Assembly: GCF_003261635.1 (NCBI RefSeq)
Contig: NZ_QFXK01000030.1
Coordinates: 62,001 to 126,000 of the forward strand
Direction: 5' to 3'
Origin: Kribbella monticola
GTDB taxonomy: Bacteria; Actinomycetota; Actinomycetes; Propionibacteriales; Kribbellaceae
Length of the DNA: 64,000 nucleotides
Below are positions 1 through 7,323 of this stretch, piece by piece. A program made the position numbers and the translations under genes. The notes below the pieces were generated by a model, which saw nothing but the letters and a program-made list of their open reading frames with translations, was not told the origin of the DNA and did not search any database. Each line of letters opens with the position of its first letter. The first letter of the stretch is position 1.

Positions 1-26
1 CGGCCGATCGCCGTACGTTGTCTCCC

Positions 27-521
27 ATGGACGAACGAGTGCGACCGCCGGAAAGCGCGGACGAGCGGGCGACCTTGAGCGGGATGCTCGATTTTCTGCG
101 CCAGACCGTGGTGCACAAGGTCTCCGGCCTCACCGACGAGCAAGCTTTCGCGCGACCGATCGGGACCACCGACCTCACCGCGGCCGGCTTGGTGAAGCAC
201 CTGACCGGCGTCGAACGCTTCTGGTTCGCCATCGACTTCGCCGCGCAGGAGGTGAACTGGCCGTGGACCGACGAGAACCCCCATGGCAACTTCCAACCGG
301 ACCCCGACGACACCCTCAACGCGATCGTCACCGCCTACCAGGCTGAATGCGCTCGCTCCCGCGCCATCACCGCCGCCCACTCCCTGGATGCCGCGGCCAA
401 ATCCCCCGGAATGGCCTTCACCCTCCGGTACGCCGTCACTCACCTGATCGAGGAAACGGCCCGCCACCTCGGCCACCTGGACCTCCTCCGAGAAGCCACC
501 GACGGCCAAACCGGCGAATAA
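27..521 (+). CDS. DinB / DUF664 family protein
   Basis: A 164-residue cytosolic protein with the all-helical DinB-like fold. The N-terminal helix carries the typical LDFLRQTVVHKVSGL segment. LVKHLTGVERFWF (about residue 50) and THLIEETARHLGHLDLLRE (C-terminus) supply the three histidines that usually hold a divalent metal in this superfamily, which includes bacillithiol and mycothiol transferases. The substrate cannot be told from the sequence. An ATG at 27 is preferred over an in-frame TTG at 18. Nothing upstream is visible, so operon context is unknown. Confidence 0.8.
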   Translation: MDERVRPPESADERATLSGMLDFLRQTVVHKVSGLTDEQAFARPIGTTDLTAAGLVKHLTGVERFWFAIDFAAQEVNWPWTDENPHGNFQPDPDDTLNAIVTAYQAECARSRAITAAHSLDAAAKSPGMAFTLRYAVTHLIEETARHLGHLDLLREATDGQTGE

Positions 522-595
522 CCCTCAGCCAGCTGAATTTTAACGAAACACACGCTGCCAACGAATGACAGAACCTGGAATTTCTGCGTGACTGG

Positions 596-626
596 TTGAC
601 GGACGGTGGTCCTTCGCGCACTATCT
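596..626 (+). promoter_or_regulatory. Putative promoter of the I36-type gene
   Basis: TTGACG at 596-601 resembles a -35 box and is followed after 18 bases by CTATCT (620-625) as a possible -10. Both lie in an AT-richer patch about 35 bases before the start of the secreted protein. Assignment is by eye. Confidence 0.35.
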
Positions 627-660
627 GTTTCTAGTATCCGCCCCTCGCTAGGAGTCAGTC

Positions 661-1143
661 ATGACTAAAACCCGAATTACCTTGGCCCTCGTCGCCGCTT
701 CGGCTGCGGCATTCACCATCAGCCTTTCCCCGGCCTCCGCGACATCCGGAGCAGCATCCACCGGCACCGCCCAGTTGACCCAGAAACTTGCCGCCCAAGG
801 CGGCCAGCTGAGCGCCGACGGCCGCTGGATGCGGATGCCCGGCGGCGTCGACGTGTCGATGTCCCCGGCCGTCTTCGGCGACTGCCCGTCCGGCTGGGTC
901 TGCCTGTGGCAGGACGGCGGCTACTCGGGCCGAATGCTCAAGTGGAGTTCGTCCGGTACGTCGATCGCGCACCTCAGCGACTACGGATTCAACGACGAGA
1001 TGTCCTCCTGGGCGAACCGCGGCTCCCACCTGGCCCGCTGGTGGACCGACGCCGATTTCAACGGCACCCACCACGACATGCCCGCCGGCAGCACCGCAGC
1101 CCACGGCGGCGGCGACACCGCCAGCTCCCTCAAGATTTACTGA
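661..1143 (+). CDS. Secreted peptidase inhibitor family I36-type protein
   Basis: A 160-residue exported protein. The first ~30 residues form a signal peptide (TK-R start, hydrophobic stretch LALVAASAAAFTISL, Ala-Ser-Ala site). The mature C-terminal half has the family I36 core, CPSGWVCLWQDGGYSGRML, followed by the SSWANR motif typical of beta/gamma-crystallin-like I36 inhibitors such as SMPI. The single cysteine pair in CPSGWVC probably forms a disulfide. TAGGAG before the ATG is a good ribosome binding site. Family members are often annotated as metalloprotease inhibitors. Actual inhibition is an inference. Confidence 0.85.
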   Translation: MTKTRITLALVAASAAAFTISLSPASATSGAASTGTAQLTQKLAAQGGQLSADGRWMRMPGGVDVSMSPAVFGDCPSGWVCLWQDGGYSGRMLKWSSSGTSIAHLSDYGFNDEMSSWANRGSHLARWWTDADFNGTHHDMPAGSTAAHGGGDTASSLKIY

Positions 1144-1479
1144 ACCCACCCGCACCGAATTCCCCAAATGAATTAAACTCCCGCGCCACACTAATTCAGT
1201 AACCCGCAACGGCTCAGCTGGCACCCCAGCTGAGCCATTGCCACATTCCCTATTGTCAAACACAAAAGCCGGACTGAAACCAGCGATTCCCCACGCCCCT
1301 AACCAGGTCCGGACCTCGGCAAATCAGCGCCACTCCTAGCAGGAATGTTCCGACGGACAGGACATACGCCCTCTCAGCGCCCACATTCGCACCTGGCTGA
1401 GCGTGGCGACCACTCGAACACCGACACACCTCCTGTCCGTCGGTACACCCGCACCCACCGGCGGGCTTGCCGACGCCAG

Positions 1480-1608
1480 AGGCACGACCGCCCGGAGTAC
1501 TGGACCCTCCCAAGCGGCGGCATCGAACCCGGCGAAGACCCCACCGACGCCATCCAGCGATAGGGCCTCGAAGAAGTAGGCCCGGCGGCAGGCGCCGAAC
1601 GCAACCAC
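1480..1608 (+). pseudogene. Nudix hydrolase remnant
   Basis: Reading through this stretch gives RPEYWTLPSGGIEPGE, then DPTDAIQR, a TAG stop at 1561, then GLEEVG. This matches the Nudix box (GX5EX7REUXEEXGU) exactly, except that the expected glutamate codon after Arg is TAG, one base from GAG. No plausible start or N-terminal beta strand precedes it in frame, and the reading continues into a dispersed repeat at 1610. It is a decayed fragment, not a working gene. Confidence 0.65.
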
Positions 1609-1609
1609 A

Positions 1610-1680
1610 GCGAGCGGCGATGGAGGAGGCGCGGAATCGGGTGGGTGGGAGTAGGCGGCGGAGGAGCTTGCGTGGGGGAT
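1610..1680. repeat. Dispersed GC-rich repeat, copy A (next to tRNA-Leu)
   Basis: About 71 bases beginning GCGAGCGGCGATGGAGGAG and ending GCGTGGGGGAT. Two further copies lie at 31811-31878 and 31909-31981, sharing the blocks GAGCGGCGAYGGAGGAG, GGGTGGGYGGGAG and GCGTGGGG. It lies 21 bases beyond the 3' end of tRNA-Leu. It does not resemble a transposase-bearing element. Confidence 0.65.
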
Positions 1681-1701
1681 GCTCGTCGTCGTACCAAGTT
1701 G

Positions 1702-1784
1702 TGCCCGGGACGGGATTCGAACCCGTACAACCTTTCGGTTTGCGAGGTTTAAGCTCGCTGCGTCTGCCGTTCCGCCACCCGGGC
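1702..1784 (-). tRNA. tRNA-Leu (anticodon UAA), bldA type
   Basis: On the minus strand the sequence folds as a class II tRNA: acceptor GCCCGGG/CCCGGGC, anticodon stem GCGAG/CTCGC with loop CTTAAAC (anticodon TAA), a variable arm, and T-arm ACGGG-TTCGAAT-CCCGT. The discriminator is A, and CCA is not encoded. It reads UUA codons. In Streptomyces the equivalent tRNA is bldA, which controls development and secondary metabolism through rare TTA codons. A similar role here is an inference. Confidence 0.95.
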
Positions 1785-1821
1785 TTGGGTCAGGGGATGA
1801 CGATACAAGGAATCGGGGTGG

Positions 1822-2382
1822 CTAGAGGTAGACCTTGCGGGGGTAGAGGGCGTGGGCGCCTGCTACTCGGTCCAGGAAGAGCTTGCCGGAGCAGTGGTCG
1901 AGTTCGTGTTGGATGGCTCGGGCTTCGAAGGCGTCGGTGGTGAGGGTGACGGAGTCCGTCGTACCGGGGATGACACCCTGGACCGTCAAGCGTGTGGCTC
2001 GTTTGACGTCGCCGGTGAGGTCGGGGACGGACATGCAGCCTTCGCGGGCCTTTTCCTGGCGGGAGGCCTCGACGACGACGGCGTTGCAGAGGACGAAGAC
2101 GCCGTGGCAGGTGCGCGTTTTCGGGTGCCCTGTCACGTCCAGAGCGAACATCTGCGCCGCGACGCCCACCTGAGGTGCCGCGAGCCCTACGCAGCCGGGC
2201 GATACGCGCATCGTGGCGACCAGATCGGCGGCCAGGGCGACCATCACCGGGTCAAGCGGATCCACCTCGGCTCCCAACAGCGCAAGGACCGGGTGCGGCG
2301 CGCGGATCACCTCCAGTACGTCGCCCACCAGGCCGAGCTGGGCGGGGCTCCAGCTGGCCACCAGCTCGTTCAGATGAGTCAC
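1822..2382 (-). CDS. def: Peptide deformylase
   Basis: 186 residues. It removes the formyl group from the N-terminal methionine of nascent proteins. All three family motifs are present: GLAAPQVG (motif 1, about residue 66), EGCMSVP (motif 2, with the metal-binding Cys) and QHELDH (motif 3, with two metal-binding His and the catalytic Glu). The GTG start overlaps the stop of the upstream ACT-domain gene (bases 2379-2382), which implies translational coupling. The C-terminus is short, as in actinobacterial enzymes. Confidence 0.95.
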   Translation of the reverse strand: MTHLNELVASWSPAQLGLVGDVLEVIRAPHPVLALLGAEVDPLDPVMVALAADLVATMRVSPGCVGLAAPQVGVAAQMFALDVTGHPKTRTCHGVFVLCNAVVVEASRQEKAREGCMSVPDLTGDVKRATRLTVQGVIPGTTDSVTLTTDAFEARAIQHELDHCSGKLFLDRVAGAHALYPRKVYL

Positions 2383-2885
2383 AGGTCGTCGCTCTCGGCC
2401 GGACGCAAGGTGACGCCGACGCCGAGCTCCTCCGCGGTGATCTCCAGGGCGCGCTGCAGCAACTCCAGATCCGCCGCAGCGGGGATCTCCACCTCCGCAG
2501 TCAGGACATAGAGCGCCCCGCTGAGCCGCGTGGTCAGGTCGGTGATGGTCCCGCCGACAGTTGCGATCATCCGGGTGACCGCCGAGACGATCCCGGGCCG
2601 GTCGGCGCCATGCACGCTGAGCATGTACGGCGCGCCGATCGGGGCGTGCGTCTGCTCCGGACCCATCTCGCGGACCGTGATCACCAGTTCCCCGCGCAGC
2701 GGCTCCACCGCCTCCTTGACCGCTTCGAATTCGCCCGAGCAGACGATCATCATCGCGAAGTGCCCGCGCAGCAGCGTCATCGAGGAGTCCTCGAGGTTCA
2801 CGCCGGTCCCGGCGAGGGCCTCGGTGACGTCGGCGATGATGCCCGGGCGGTCCGGGCCGATGACGGTGACTGCGAGCTGACTCAT
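2379..2885 (-). CDS. ACT domain protein (GcvR / SerB N-terminal-like)
   Basis: 168 residues made of two tandem ACT domains. The first begins MSQLAVTVIGPDRPGI, with DVTEALAGTGVNLEDSSM after it. The second begins YMLSVHGADRPGIV at about residue 90. Each has the GxDRPGI signature typical of amino-acid-binding regulatory ACT repeats. No DNA-binding or catalytic domain is attached, so it is probably an amino-acid sensor working with a partner. The start at 2885 is where homology begins. It is co-transcribed with and overlaps def. Confidence 0.85.
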   Translation of the reverse strand: MSQLAVTVIGPDRPGIIADVTEALAGTGVNLEDSSMTLLRGHFAMMIVCSGEFEAVKEAVEPLRGELVITVREMGPEQTHAPIGAPYMLSVHGADRPGIVSAVTRMIATVGGTITDLTTRLSGALYVLTAEVEIPAAADLELLQRALEITAEELGVGVTLRPAESDDL

Positions 2886-2989
2886 GGCGCAGAACCTACC
2901 TGGCCGAAAGTCTCGACCTGCCGCGACTTCGGTATCCGGACACCAGCCACCGCCGCCCAAGCGCCTACGAGCCCTCTATCGTCGAGACC

Positions 2990-4108
2990 ATGACCGGCAA
3001 CCGCAGGCGAAGCCGCCGCGACTGGGTGGTCGACTCGCTCCTCTTCCTCGCGGCCGTGTTCGGCAGCTTGCTCCTGTACGACGCCGGCGACCGCGACCCG
3101 GTCTCGTCAGGCCTACTCGCGCTCGACTTCGTCAGCGGCATGGTGCTCTGCCTCACCCTTTGGTTCCGCAGGCGCTGGCCGGTCCAGCTCGCGATCCTCG
3201 GAGCCATCGCCACGACGTACTCCGATGCGGCCGGCGCCGCCACGCTGATCCTGGTCATGTCGGTGACCATCTACAAGCCGCTCCGCGCGACGCTCTGGGT
3301 GTTCCTGGCGAACGCGGTCAGCATCGTCATCTACACCGAGGTCCGCGACAAGCCGGAGCCGTGGGGCGTGACGATCGGCTTCTCAGTAGCGATCTACGCG
3401 GCAGTCGTCGGCTGGGCGCTCTACATCCGCTCCCGCCGCCAACTCCTGCAGACCTTGCGGGACAGGGCGGATCGTGCCGAGACAGTCGCCCGCCTCCAGG
3501 CGCAGCAGGCTCAGCTGCGAGCCCGAGAGGAGCTCGCGCGCGAGATGCACGACGTACTGGGCCATCGGTTGTCGCTGCTCAGCGTGCACGCGGGTGCGTT
3601 GGCATATCGGCCGGATGCGTCGGCGGAAGAGGTCGGTGGCGCCGCCGAGATCATCCGAGCCAGTGCACACCAGGCCTTGCAGGACTTGCGCGAAGTCATC
3701 GGCGTACTGCGTGCGCCGGTCGGCGAACTCCCCCAGCCGACGTTCGCGGACCTCCCCGTCCTGGTGGAGGACTCCCGCCGCGCTGGGCTCCCGGTCGAAC
3801 TCGATTTCGATGCCGAGGGCCCCCTTCCGGACCACGTCGGCCGCACTGCGTACCGGATCGTCCAGGAGGGGCTCACCAACGCGCTCAAACATGCACCTGG
3901 CGAAGCGGTCCGGGTCCGAGTGGTCGGTGCCCCAGGCAACGGGTTGGAGGTCGAGGTGGTCAACCCCGCGCCGAACCGGCGTACCGGTGAAGGACAAGGG
4001 CTACGAGGGCTGACGGAGAGGGCGGCGCTGGTCGAGGGCAGGCTCGAGCACGGCCGGACCCCTGCGGGCGACTTCCGGCTCGCCGCTTGGTTACCGTGGC
4101 CGGCATGA
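2990..4108 (+). CDS. Sensor histidine kinase (HisKA_3 family)
   Basis: 372 residues. The N-terminal half (about residues 15-150) has several membrane helices, followed by a linker coiled coil. The dimerisation/phosphoacceptor box is REMHDVLGHRLSLLSVHAG with His187. The ATPase N-box EGLTNALKHA and the GLRGLTERAALVEG motif complete a NarX/DesK-type kinase. The stop overlaps the start of the response regulator (ATGA). Codon 368 (4091-4093) is TTA, one of the rare leucine codons in this window. The sensed signal is unknown. Confidence 0.92.
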   Translation: MTGNRRRSRRDWVVDSLLFLAAVFGSLLLYDAGDRDPVSSGLLALDFVSGMVLCLTLWFRRRWPVQLAILGAIATTYSDAAGAATLILVMSVTIYKPLRATLWVFLANAVSIVIYTEVRDKPEPWGVTIGFSVAIYAAVVGWALYIRSRRQLLQTLRDRADRAETVARLQAQQAQLRAREELAREMHDVLGHRLSLLSVHAGALAYRPDASAEEVGGAAEIIRASAHQALQDLREVIGVLRAPVGELPQPTFADLPVLVEDSRRAGLPVELDFDAEGPLPDHVGRTAYRIVQEGLTNALKHAPGEAVRVRVVGAPGNGLEVEVVNPAPNRRTGEGQGLRGLTERAALVEGRLEHGRTPAGDFRLAAWLPWPA

Positions 4109-4770
4109 CGATTCGGGTCCTGATCGTGGACGACGATCCCCTGCTCCGCGCCGGGCTGAAGCTGATGCTCGGTGGTGCGCCGGATATCCGGGTGGTCGGC
4201 GAGGCCGGTGACGGGACCGCCGTACCGGGCCTGATCGAGCAGCTCTGCCCCGACGTCGTCCTGATGGACATCCGGATGCCGGGCGTCGACGGCCTGACCG
4301 CGACCGAGACGCTTCGCCGGCGACCGGATGCGCCGGAGGTCATCATCTTGACCACCTTCGACGCCGACGAGCACGTACTACGGGCGCTCCGCGCCGGCGC
4401 GGCCGGGTTCGTGCTCAAGGACACCCCGCCGGCGGAGATCGTCGAGTCGGTCCGCCGCGTCGTGAACGGTCAGCCTGTACTGTCGCCCGCGGTGACGAAG
4501 CGGCTGATCAACCGGGTGGCGACTTCCGGTCAGGATCAACGCAAGGCCAAGGCGACCGGGCGACTGGCCGCGCTGAACGATCGCGAGCGGGAGATCGCCG
4601 TCGCGGTCGGCGAGGGCAAGTCGAACGCCGAGATCAGCGCGACCCTCTACCTGAGCGTCCCGACGGTCAAGACGCACGTCTCGCGGATCCTCACCAAGCT
4701 CGACCTGAACAATCGCGTCCAGATCGCCCTCCTCGTCCACGACGCCGACCTGCTCAACGAGAGCCGCTGA
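4105..4770 (+). CDS. NarL/LuxR-type response regulator
   Basis: 221 residues, partner of the overlapping histidine kinase. The receiver domain has the acidic VDDDP cluster near residue 10, phosphoacceptor Asp55 in VLMDIRMPG, the TTFD switch and the VLKDTPP lysine. The C-terminal LuxR helix-turn-helix begins LNDREREIAVAVGEGKSN and ends PTVKTHVSRILTKL. The ATG at 4105 overlaps the kinase stop and is preferred to an upstream GTG. The regulon is unknown. No transporter is adjacent. Confidence 0.93.
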   Translation: MTIRVLIVDDDPLLRAGLKLMLGGAPDIRVVGEAGDGTAVPGLIEQLCPDVVLMDIRMPGVDGLTATETLRRRPDAPEVIILTTFDADEHVLRALRAGAAGFVLKDTPPAEIVESVRRVVNGQPVLSPAVTKRLINRVATSGQDQRKAKATGRLAALNDREREIAVAVGEGKSNAEISATLYLSVPTVKTHVSRILTKLDLNNRVQIALLVHDADLLNESR

Positions 4771-4798
4771 TCGATCGACGTCATCGGAGCCCGACCAC

Positions 4799-4832
4799 GC
4801 GAGCGCCCGGAGTACGCGAGCGCCCGGAGTAC
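4799..4832. repeat. Tandem 17-bp direct repeat
   Basis: Two exact back-to-back copies of GCGAGCGCCCGGAGTAC (4799-4815 and 4816-4832) lie just after the response regulator stop and before the terminator hairpin. Confidence 0.85.
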
Positions 4833-4842
4833 GAGCGCGCAT

Positions 4843-4881
4843 GCGCCCGTAGTACCGAAGAATTCTCGGTACTACGGGCGC
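4843..4881. terminator. Bidirectional terminator hairpin
   Basis: GCGCCCGTAGTACCGA (4843-4858) and its perfect complement (4866-4881) form a 16-bp stem with a 7-base loop between the convergent response regulator and ndh genes. There is no T-run, as is common in actinobacterial terminators. Confidence 0.75.
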
Positions 4882-4891
4882 CAGGCGGCTG

Positions 4892-6202
4892 CTACTTGGA
4901 GCCGGCGGCCCTGCGGAACTCTTCGTTCGGGGTCTGCAGGCTGCCGAGGCTGGTGACCTCGCGGCGGAAGAACAGCGCGAGGGTCCAGTCGAGGATGACG
5001 CGGGCCTTGCGGTTGAGGGTGGGGACGCGCGAGACGTGGTACGTGCGGTGCAGGAACCAGGCCGGGAAGCCCTTCACCTTCACGCCGTACAGCTGCGCGA
5101 CGCCCTTGTGCAGGCCGAGGCTCGCCACCGACCCGACGTACTTGTGCTTGTAGTCCTGCGGCTCCTGCCCGTCGACCACGCGCAGGATGTTGGCGGCGAG
5201 GCGGTGGGCCTGCCGTACTGCGTGCTGGGCGTTCGGAGCGCAGTACGCGCCGGTGTCGGAGGTGAGGTCGGGGACGGCCGCGTTGTCACCGGCGGACCAG
5301 GCGTCGTCGAGACCCTCGATCCGCAGGTTCGCGAGGCACTTGATCCGGCCCTTCTCGTCGCGCGGGAAGTCGGTGTTGGCCAGCGCCGGGTTGGCCTTCA
5401 CGCCTGCCGTCCAGACGATCGTGTCCGCGTCGAACTCCTCGCCGTCGCTGAGGATCACGTGGCCCTTCTCGCAGGACTCCAGCCGGGTGTCGAGCTTGAT
5501 GTCCATGTTGCGCTTGCGGAGCTCCTCGACGGTGTACTTGCCGAGCTCCTCGCCGACCTCCGGGAGGATCCGGCCGGTCGCCTCGACCAGCACCCAGCGC
5601 ATGTCCTCGGGCTTGATGTTGTCGTAGTACCGGGTGGCGTAGCGGGCCATGTCCTCCAGCTCCGCGAACGCCTCGACACCGGCGTACCCACCACCGATGA
5701 AGACGAAGGTCAGCGCCGCCTTGCGCAGCGCCGGGTCGGGCTGCGAGGACGCGACGTCGAGCCGGTCGAGCACCTTGTTGCGCAGCGCGATCGCTTCCTC
5801 GACGTTCTTGAACCCGATGGCCTCCTCGGCCAATCCCGGGATCGGCAGCGTGCGGGCGATCGAGCCGAGCGCGACCACGATCTGGTCGTACGCGAGCTCG
5901 TAGTCCGGGCCCTCCTCCGGCATCACCTTCGCGACCTTGTGCGCGTGGTCGATCGACGTGACCCGGCCGGTGACGACCCGGCAGCCCTTGAGGGTCTTGC
6001 GCAGCGGGACCACGACATGCCGCGGTTCGACCGAGCCGGCCGCCGCCTCGGGCAGGAACGGCTGGTACGTCATCACGGACCTCGGGTCGACGACGGTCAC
6101 CCTGATCCTGCCGCGCCGGGCGGCCTTGCGCAGGCCGTACGCGGTGTACATCCCGACGTAACCGCCCCCGACGACGAGGATGTGCGGTACCTGGGCTGTC
6201 AT
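4892..6202 (-). CDS. ndh: Type II NADH dehydrogenase (NDH-2)
   Basis: 436 residues. It is a single-subunit, non-proton-pumping NADH:quinone oxidoreductase at the inner face of the membrane. FAD-binding Rossmann motif VVGGGYVGMYTA is at the N-terminus, the NADH-binding motif FIGGGYAGVE near residue 170, and the FAD-contact segment AWSAGDNAAVPD near 320. The C-terminal amphipathic region around WFLHRTYHVSRVP is membrane-anchoring in the family. The start at 6202 follows GGGAGAG. An alternative ATG at 6238 would be almost leaderless. It is preceded by a Rex-like operator overlapping the promoter. Confidence 0.93.
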   Translation of the reverse strand: MTAQVPHILVVGGGYVGMYTAYGLRKAARRGRIRVTVVDPRSVMTYQPFLPEAAAGSVEPRHVVVPLRKTLKGCRVVTGRVTSIDHAHKVAKVMPEEGPDYELAYDQIVVALGSIARTLPIPGLAEEAIGFKNVEEAIALRNKVLDRLDVASSQPDPALRKAALTFVFIGGGYAGVEAFAELEDMARYATRYYDNIKPEDMRWVLVEATGRILPEVGEELGKYTVEELRKRNMDIKLDTRLESCEKGHVILSDGEEFDADTIVWTAGVKANPALANTDFPRDEKGRIKCLANLRIEGLDDAWSAGDNAAVPDLTSDTGAYCAPNAQHAVRQAHRLAANILRVVDGQEPQDYKHKYVGSVASLGLHKGVAQLYGVKVKGFPAWFLHRTYHVSRVPTLNRKARVILDWTLALFFRREVTSLGSLQTPNEEFRRAAGSK

Positions 6203-6247
6203 CCGGTTCACTCTCCCTGAGTGGTCTACCAACTTCATGTCTACTTC

Positions 6248-6277
6248 AGGATACCGCGCTCGTGAAAACTTTCACAA
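6248..6277 (-). promoter_or_regulatory. ndh promoter with Rex-like operator
   Basis: On the minus strand TTGTGAAAGTTTTCACGA (6277-6260) matches the Rex operator consensus TTGTGAANNNNTTCACAA with one mismatch. The same bases supply a -35 (TTGTGA) placed 18 bases from TATCCT (6253-6248). Rex is an NADH/NAD+-sensing repressor, and ndh is a known target in Streptomyces. rex itself is not in this window. Confidence 0.7.
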
Positions 6278-6433
6278 GGCATCTTCCGGGTGATCTCACG
6301 CACCGGAACTCACCCGCCAGAGGGTTCCCTTGTGCCCTATCGTGCGACCTTCACGCCCCAAGAACCAGCAATCCCACGATTTGCCCGGTGAGCCGGTACA
6401 CAACCGCAAAAGCCCCGTACTACGAAGCCGGCG

Positions 6434-7276
6434 TCATAAGCCTGCGAGGGTGCGGGCTCGGGTGAAGATTACGTCGAGCATGGGTTCGGTGAGTTTGCCG
6501 GTGAAGGTGTTCTGCTGGCTGGGATGGAAGCAGCCGAGGACGGTGACCTCGCCGTACGGGCCCGGTACTGCGTATTCGACGGCGTGGCCGAACTTCGGGC
6601 GGGGGCGGGGCACCTCGCCCCCGACGGCCGCTAGTGCGTTGAGCAGTACGTCGAAGCCGAATTTGCCGAGGCACACGATGACTCGCGTGGACGGCAGGAC
6701 CAGGCGGAGTTCCGCGTGGAACCACGGGGAGCAGGTGTCGCGTTCTTCCGGCGTCGGCTTGTTGGCGGGTGGGGCGCAGCGGACGGCGGCCATCATCCGG
6801 GCGCCGAGGAGGTGGAGACCGTCGCCGGCGTGGATGCTGGTGGGTTGCGAGGCGAGGCCGACTCGGCGCAGGGATGCGAAGAGCCAGTCGCCAGAGCGGT
6901 CGCCGGTGAAGACGCGGCCGGTTCGGTTTCCGCCATGGGCGGCCGGTGCGAGCCCGGCGATCAGTACCCGCGGCGACGACGAGCCCCATCCCGCGATCGG
7001 CCGGCCCCAGTACGGCTGGTCCGCAAACGACTTTCGCTTGCTCAGGGCAACATCTTCGCGCCACTCCACCAGGCGATCGCAGGCCCGGCAGACGGAGACC
7101 CTGGCGTCGAGTTCCGCCAGGGCATCCGTCGCCGGCAGGTCGTCGGCCAGCGCGACCACGTCAGCAGCGTTGTGGGCGACCGGCGTACGAGGTGCGGCCG
7201 GGTCCTCGGGCCATCCGGTCCCCGGCGGCACCGGGCTGTCGAACAGTTCGCCGGTCAACGGATGCGGCAGCTTCAT
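6434..7276 (-). CDS. Uracil-DNA glycosylase, family 5 (UdgB-like)
   Basis: 280 residues. It excises uracil and related damaged bases from DNA. CRACDR near residue 70 begins the cysteine set for the 4Fe-4S cluster. The active-site motif [19 protein letters not shown] lacks the catalytic Asp/Asn seen in other families, as expected for family 5. The [13 protein letters not shown] motif near the C-terminus is the DNA-intercalating segment. The last sense codon (6437-6439) is a rare TTA. It is a stand-alone gene between ndh and the MFS exporter. Confidence 0.9.
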   Translation of the reverse strand: MKLPHPLTGELFDSPVPPGTGWPEDPAAPRTPVAHNAADVVALADDLPATDALAELDARVSVCRACDRLVEWREDVALSKRKSFADQPYWGRPIAGWGSSSPRVLIAGLAPAAHGGNRTGRVFTGDRSGDWLFASLRRVGLASQPTSIHAGDGLHLLGARMMAAVRCAPPANKPTPEERDTCSPWFHAELRLVLPSTRVIVCLGKFGFDVLLNALAAVGGEVPRPRPKFGHAVEYAVPGPYGEVTVLGCFHPSQQNTFTGKLTEPMLDVIFTRARTLAGL

Positions 7277-7323
7277 CCCCTCACCCTAAGGCGGCCGTCA
7301 GTTGGCGAAGCCTGAGGCGGGCG

